The position numbers were made by a program, and so were the translations under genes. The notes beneath the pieces are model-generated. The model saw only the letters and a program-made list of their open reading frames with translations. It was not told where the DNA came from and ran no database searches. Source: Henckelia pumila (lineage: Eukaryota > Streptophyta > Magnoliopsida > Lamiales > Gesneriaceae). Taken from it: 64,000 nucleotides of DNA. Below are positions 62,501 to 64,000 of this stretch, in pieces; position 1 is the stretch's first letter; each line of letters opens with the position of its first letter. Location: contig NC_133120.1 in assembly GCF_033568475.1 (NCBI RefSeq), positions 55,477,499-55,541,498 on the forward strand, read 5' to 3'.

Positions 62501-63514
62501 ACAAACATCTCCAATGGCCGTAGCTTCAACTCTGGAACCATTCCCGAGCCTCAGCTGGGTCTCACCCATTCTAAGCCTGCGACTTCTTGTCATCACCTGC
62601 AAATCATTGCAAATGTGAGATCCACATCCGGTATCCAATACCCAAGAAGTTGTATTAAGTGACATGTTTATTTCGATATAGAACATACCCTTTGCAGTTC
62701 CTAACTGCTCAAGATACTCCTTGCAGTTGCGCTTCCAATGACCCGGCTTCTTGCAGTAATGGCAAACATCCTTGGATTTTCCATTGTTTGAAGCCTTTGT
62801 CTTTTGCTTCTTCTCGGGTTCCACTTTCTTGGGTGGGGCAGAACGTTTCTTGCCCTTCATACTTGGCCCCTTCTTTGTAGAAGATGAGGAGCCCACCAAG
62901 AAAGCTGGCTTATCCTTCTTAAGTGTGGATTCATATGTAACGAGCATATTGACCATCTCTTCAAGGGTGGCCTCTATCTTGTTCATATTAAAATTTATCA
63001 CGAATCCATCAAATGAGGAAGGAAGAGATAGAAGCAACAAGTCCACATTGAGTTCATGCTCCAACACCAAATCAAGGGTCGCTAACTTCTGTATGAGCCA
63101 AATCACTCGTACCCCATGATCACGGACCGAAGTCCCTTCACGCATGCGGCACGTCATCAACTCCTTAACAGTAGAGAACCTTTCAGCCCTCGACTGAGCC
63201 CCAAAAAGTTCCTTGAGTTGCGTGTGAATGTCAGCAGCATTCACCGTGTCCTCAAATCGCCTCTGGAGTTCATCAGACATCGAGGCTTGCATATAGCATT
63301 TGGTCTTGATGTCATGGTCACACCATGCATCAAGCTTGGCCAATTCCTCCGGACTTATGTCAGCTGGTGCTTCCTTCGGAGGTGCTTTCTCTAACACGTA
63401 GAGCATTTTCTCCGAAGTTAAGACAATCTTCAACTTCCGGAACCATTCCGTATAGTTGGCGCCAGTCAGCTTGTTTTGTTCGAGGATCGAGAATAAAGGA
63501 TTTCGCGAATTCAT
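59600..63514 (-). CDS. Full-length copia polyprotein (gag-PR-IN-RT-RH) of element E
   Basis: An uninterrupted frame of about 1,300 residues; I start at 63514 (MNSRNPLFSILEQNK) rather than 63553. Counting from 63553, gag covers about 1-300 with a CX2CX4HX4C knuckle (CHYCKKPGHWKRNC, about 262-275). The protease DTG lies near 305 (WVLDTGCGSHICND). Pre-integrase HARLGHISSRRMNKL is near 445. Integrase has IHTDVCGPF (about 507), RSDRGGEYL (about 574) and LNGVSERRNRT. The polymerase has LVLYVDDILL (about 987). RNase H ends with TEAEYIAAS and YCDNTGAVAQ. Every catalytic motif I looked for is present with no frame damage, so it may still be active or very recent. Confidence 0.93.
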   Translation of the reverse strand: MNSRNPLFSILEQNKLTGANYTEWFRKLKIVLTSEKMLYVLEKAPPKEAPADISPEELAKLDAWCDHDIKTKCYMQASMSDELQRRFEDTVNAADIHTQLKELFGAQSRAERFSTVKELMTCRMREGTSVRDHGVRVIWLIQKLATLDLVLEHELNVDLLLLSLPSSFDGFVINFNMNKIEATLEEMVNMLVTYESTLKKDKPAFLVGSSSSTKKGPSMKGKKRSAPPKKVEPEKKQKTKASNNGKSKDVCHYCKKPGHWKRNCKEYLEQLGTAKGMFYIEINMSLNTTSWVLDTGCGSHICNDLQVMTRSRRLRMGETQLRLGNGSRVEATAIGDVCLILQNGFKLLLRDVLFVPDLIKNIISISMLDRDGYSCNFVNGICSIYKNECLIGNGQLENDLYNLKLKDVPVNCIDKPATTNKRKIDSQNPANLWHARLGHISSRRMNKLVGEGMFDMSDINSLPTCESCLKGKMTKSPFKGKPERSQNLLDLIHTDVCGPFRVGTQHGHTYFITFTDDYSRYGYLYLMKYKSEAFEKFKEFKAEVENKLGKSIKALRSDRGGEYLSTEFLDYLKENGILSQWTPPMTPQLNGVSERRNRTLLDMVRSMMSFTELPPSFWGYALETAVLLLNNVHTKAVDKTPYELWNGKAPKYSYLRIWGCPAYVKRTVGDKLDSRSSLCYFVGYPKNSIGYYFYYPAETKVFVSRNATFLEKEFLLDKKGEMMELEEVREEPEIQNNDPTPQEPLLDTPAPRRSERTSRPPVRYGLLLEEGQDEPDIGCDPRSFKEAISDADSNLWLEAMQSELDSMHTNQVWSLVDPPDGIVPIGCKWIYKRKLGPDGKVLTYKARLVAKGYTQRQGVDYDETFSPVAMFKSIRILIAIAAWYDYEIWQMDVKTAFLNGDIKEEIYMKQPEGYTSMGSEHKVCKLQRSIYGLKQASRSWNQKFDETIKDFGFIKNPEEPCVYKKVVKDAVTFLVLYVDDILLIGNDVGMLQSTKIWLSGRFSMKDLGEASYILGIQIYRDRSKRMIGLTQSTYIDTILKRFSMDGSKRGHLPMCHGVSLSKSMCPKTDAEIENMTHVPYASAIGSIMYGMISTRPDVAFALSVTSRYQSNPGQMHWKAVKDILKYLRRTKNMFMVYGGRELKLEGYTDSSFQSDVDDSKSTSGFVFMLNGGAVSWKSSKQDTTADSTTEAEYIAASAAAKEAVWMRNFVQELGVIPEFVGPVPVYCDNTGAVAQAKEPRSHQRSKHVLRKYHIIREIVERGDISVERVASADNIADPLTKPLPGPLFDKHREAMGLRSMTSWL

Positions 63515-64000
63515 TGTATGAAATACTGAAAAGGAAAAACAGACATATATCAATGATTGTTTAACAATTTACTAAGACATAAAATAGGCGAATTTAATTT
63601 TATGAATCTCACTCCCACTATTTTAACGATTTCACCACCCTCTAGTGAAAACGGGAAACTTTTTCCTTAGTGAGAACATGGAGTCCAATTGACAAACTTA
63701 TGGTCCCGAATAATATCAGCCAACCATAATTCTCAAAAGGTAGAGCCCAATTGCTTCCAAAGCAACCCCCATGTATTTACCTCATGTCCAATAAGGGCCC
63801 AATAATATGACGCCGTTTAAAGTGACATGTCAAGATGACCCATCAATATTAAGTTGTGATGGACGGTCGCCATGTGGATCCCCCAATAATATGAGCCGAT
63901 CCCATGGGAGTTCCACCCAACTTACAACATTTGTCGATCCAATGTACAGCTTTCCGACGGACGGGCCCCCCCAATAATATGAGCCGGACCGTATCCGCGG
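63515..64000 (-). other. Leader of element E with a periodic AATAATAT-centred repeat
   Basis: The untranslated leader lies upstream of the polyprotein. CCCAATAATATGAGCCG-like units have their AATAATAT core at 63709, 63801, 63885 and 63973, spaced 92, 84 and 88 bases. C-runs precede and GCC(G) follows each core. The leader continues off the window. Confidence 0.75.

Larger units (their letters stand above)
57759..64000 (-). mobile_element. Angela/BARE-like copia element E, extends beyond the window
   Basis: The 3' LTR (57759-59585), polypurine tract, intact polyprotein and part of a long leader are present on the minus strand. LTRs of about 1.8 kb, a single large ORF and a long repetitive leader fit the Angela clade that includes BARE-1. 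The 5' LTR is off the right edge, so age cannot be estimated here. Confidence 0.88.

Noticed and set aside
1..64000. CRISPR arrays, tRNA or rRNA genes, bacterial operons or a defence-type system
   Set aside because: No evenly spaced short direct repeats with unique spacers, no cloverleaf genes and no operon-like runs of coding frames were seen. tRNA-like hits are retrotransposon primer sites.

Overview
This is a window of plant nuclear DNA, almost certainly from a eudicot. It holds two spliced single-copy type genes typical of flowering plants: a xylan glucuronosyltransferase of the GUX/PGSIP family and a small, probably plastid, trigger-factor-like protein. It also holds a plant-mobile-domain (PMD) gene and a dense load of plant LTR retrotransposons. 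The species cannot be fixed from sequence alone. No bacterial operons, rRNA, tRNA or CRISPR features were seen.

Layout, left half. A four-exon PMD gene (minus strand, 241-2360) is interrupted by one in-frame stop before its conserved tail. It is followed by an AT-rich stretch and a 55-base hairpin. A Ty1/copia element with both LTRs and a 6-base flanking repeat (3751-8631) is dead from stops and frameshifts. The GUX gene (minus, 9351-13722) can be rebuilt as four coding exons giving a 633-residue protein, with one intron that appears to be GC-AG. From 14.9 to 20 kb lies TE debris: a palindrome-rich LTR, a second LTR fragment, a gag remnant split by a MITE, and the 3' part of a LINE. The trigger-factor-like gene (minus, 21328-32229) has eight coding exons encoding 198 residues, including a 14-base microexon. 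Its third intron carries a 4.3 kb copia element (24758-29092) with 193-base LTRs differing at only two positions. That element is nevertheless badly defective and lacks the catalytic core of its reverse transcriptase.

Layout, right half (32.5-64 kb). There is a terminal-inverted-repeat element, an Athila-like gag-protease fragment on the minus strand, and then a long chain of LTR elements. In this chain each left terminus (TG...) interrupts the previous element: a truncated palindrome LTR at 36849, a minus-strand chromovirus (F) at 37489, a plus-strand gypsy (B) at 39961, a minus-strand non-coding LTR element (C) at 44201, a plus-strand Tekay-like gypsy with 2.7 kb LTRs (D) at 50707, and a minus-strand Angela/BARE-like copia (E) at 57759. 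E keeps an uninterrupted polyprotein of about 1,300 residues and runs off the right edge. F to E alternate in orientation. The missing right halves of D, C, B and F should lie beyond the window in that order.

The two host genes act in unrelated processes: Golgi xylan decoration and organellar protein folding. Nothing suggests a co-regulated cluster. The most unusual signals are the LTR palindrome arrays placed just upstream of TATA boxes in one LTR family, the five-level nest, the defective but recently inserted intronic copia, a 217-base insertion whose removal restores a reading frame, and an approximately 88-base periodic repeat in the leader of element E.
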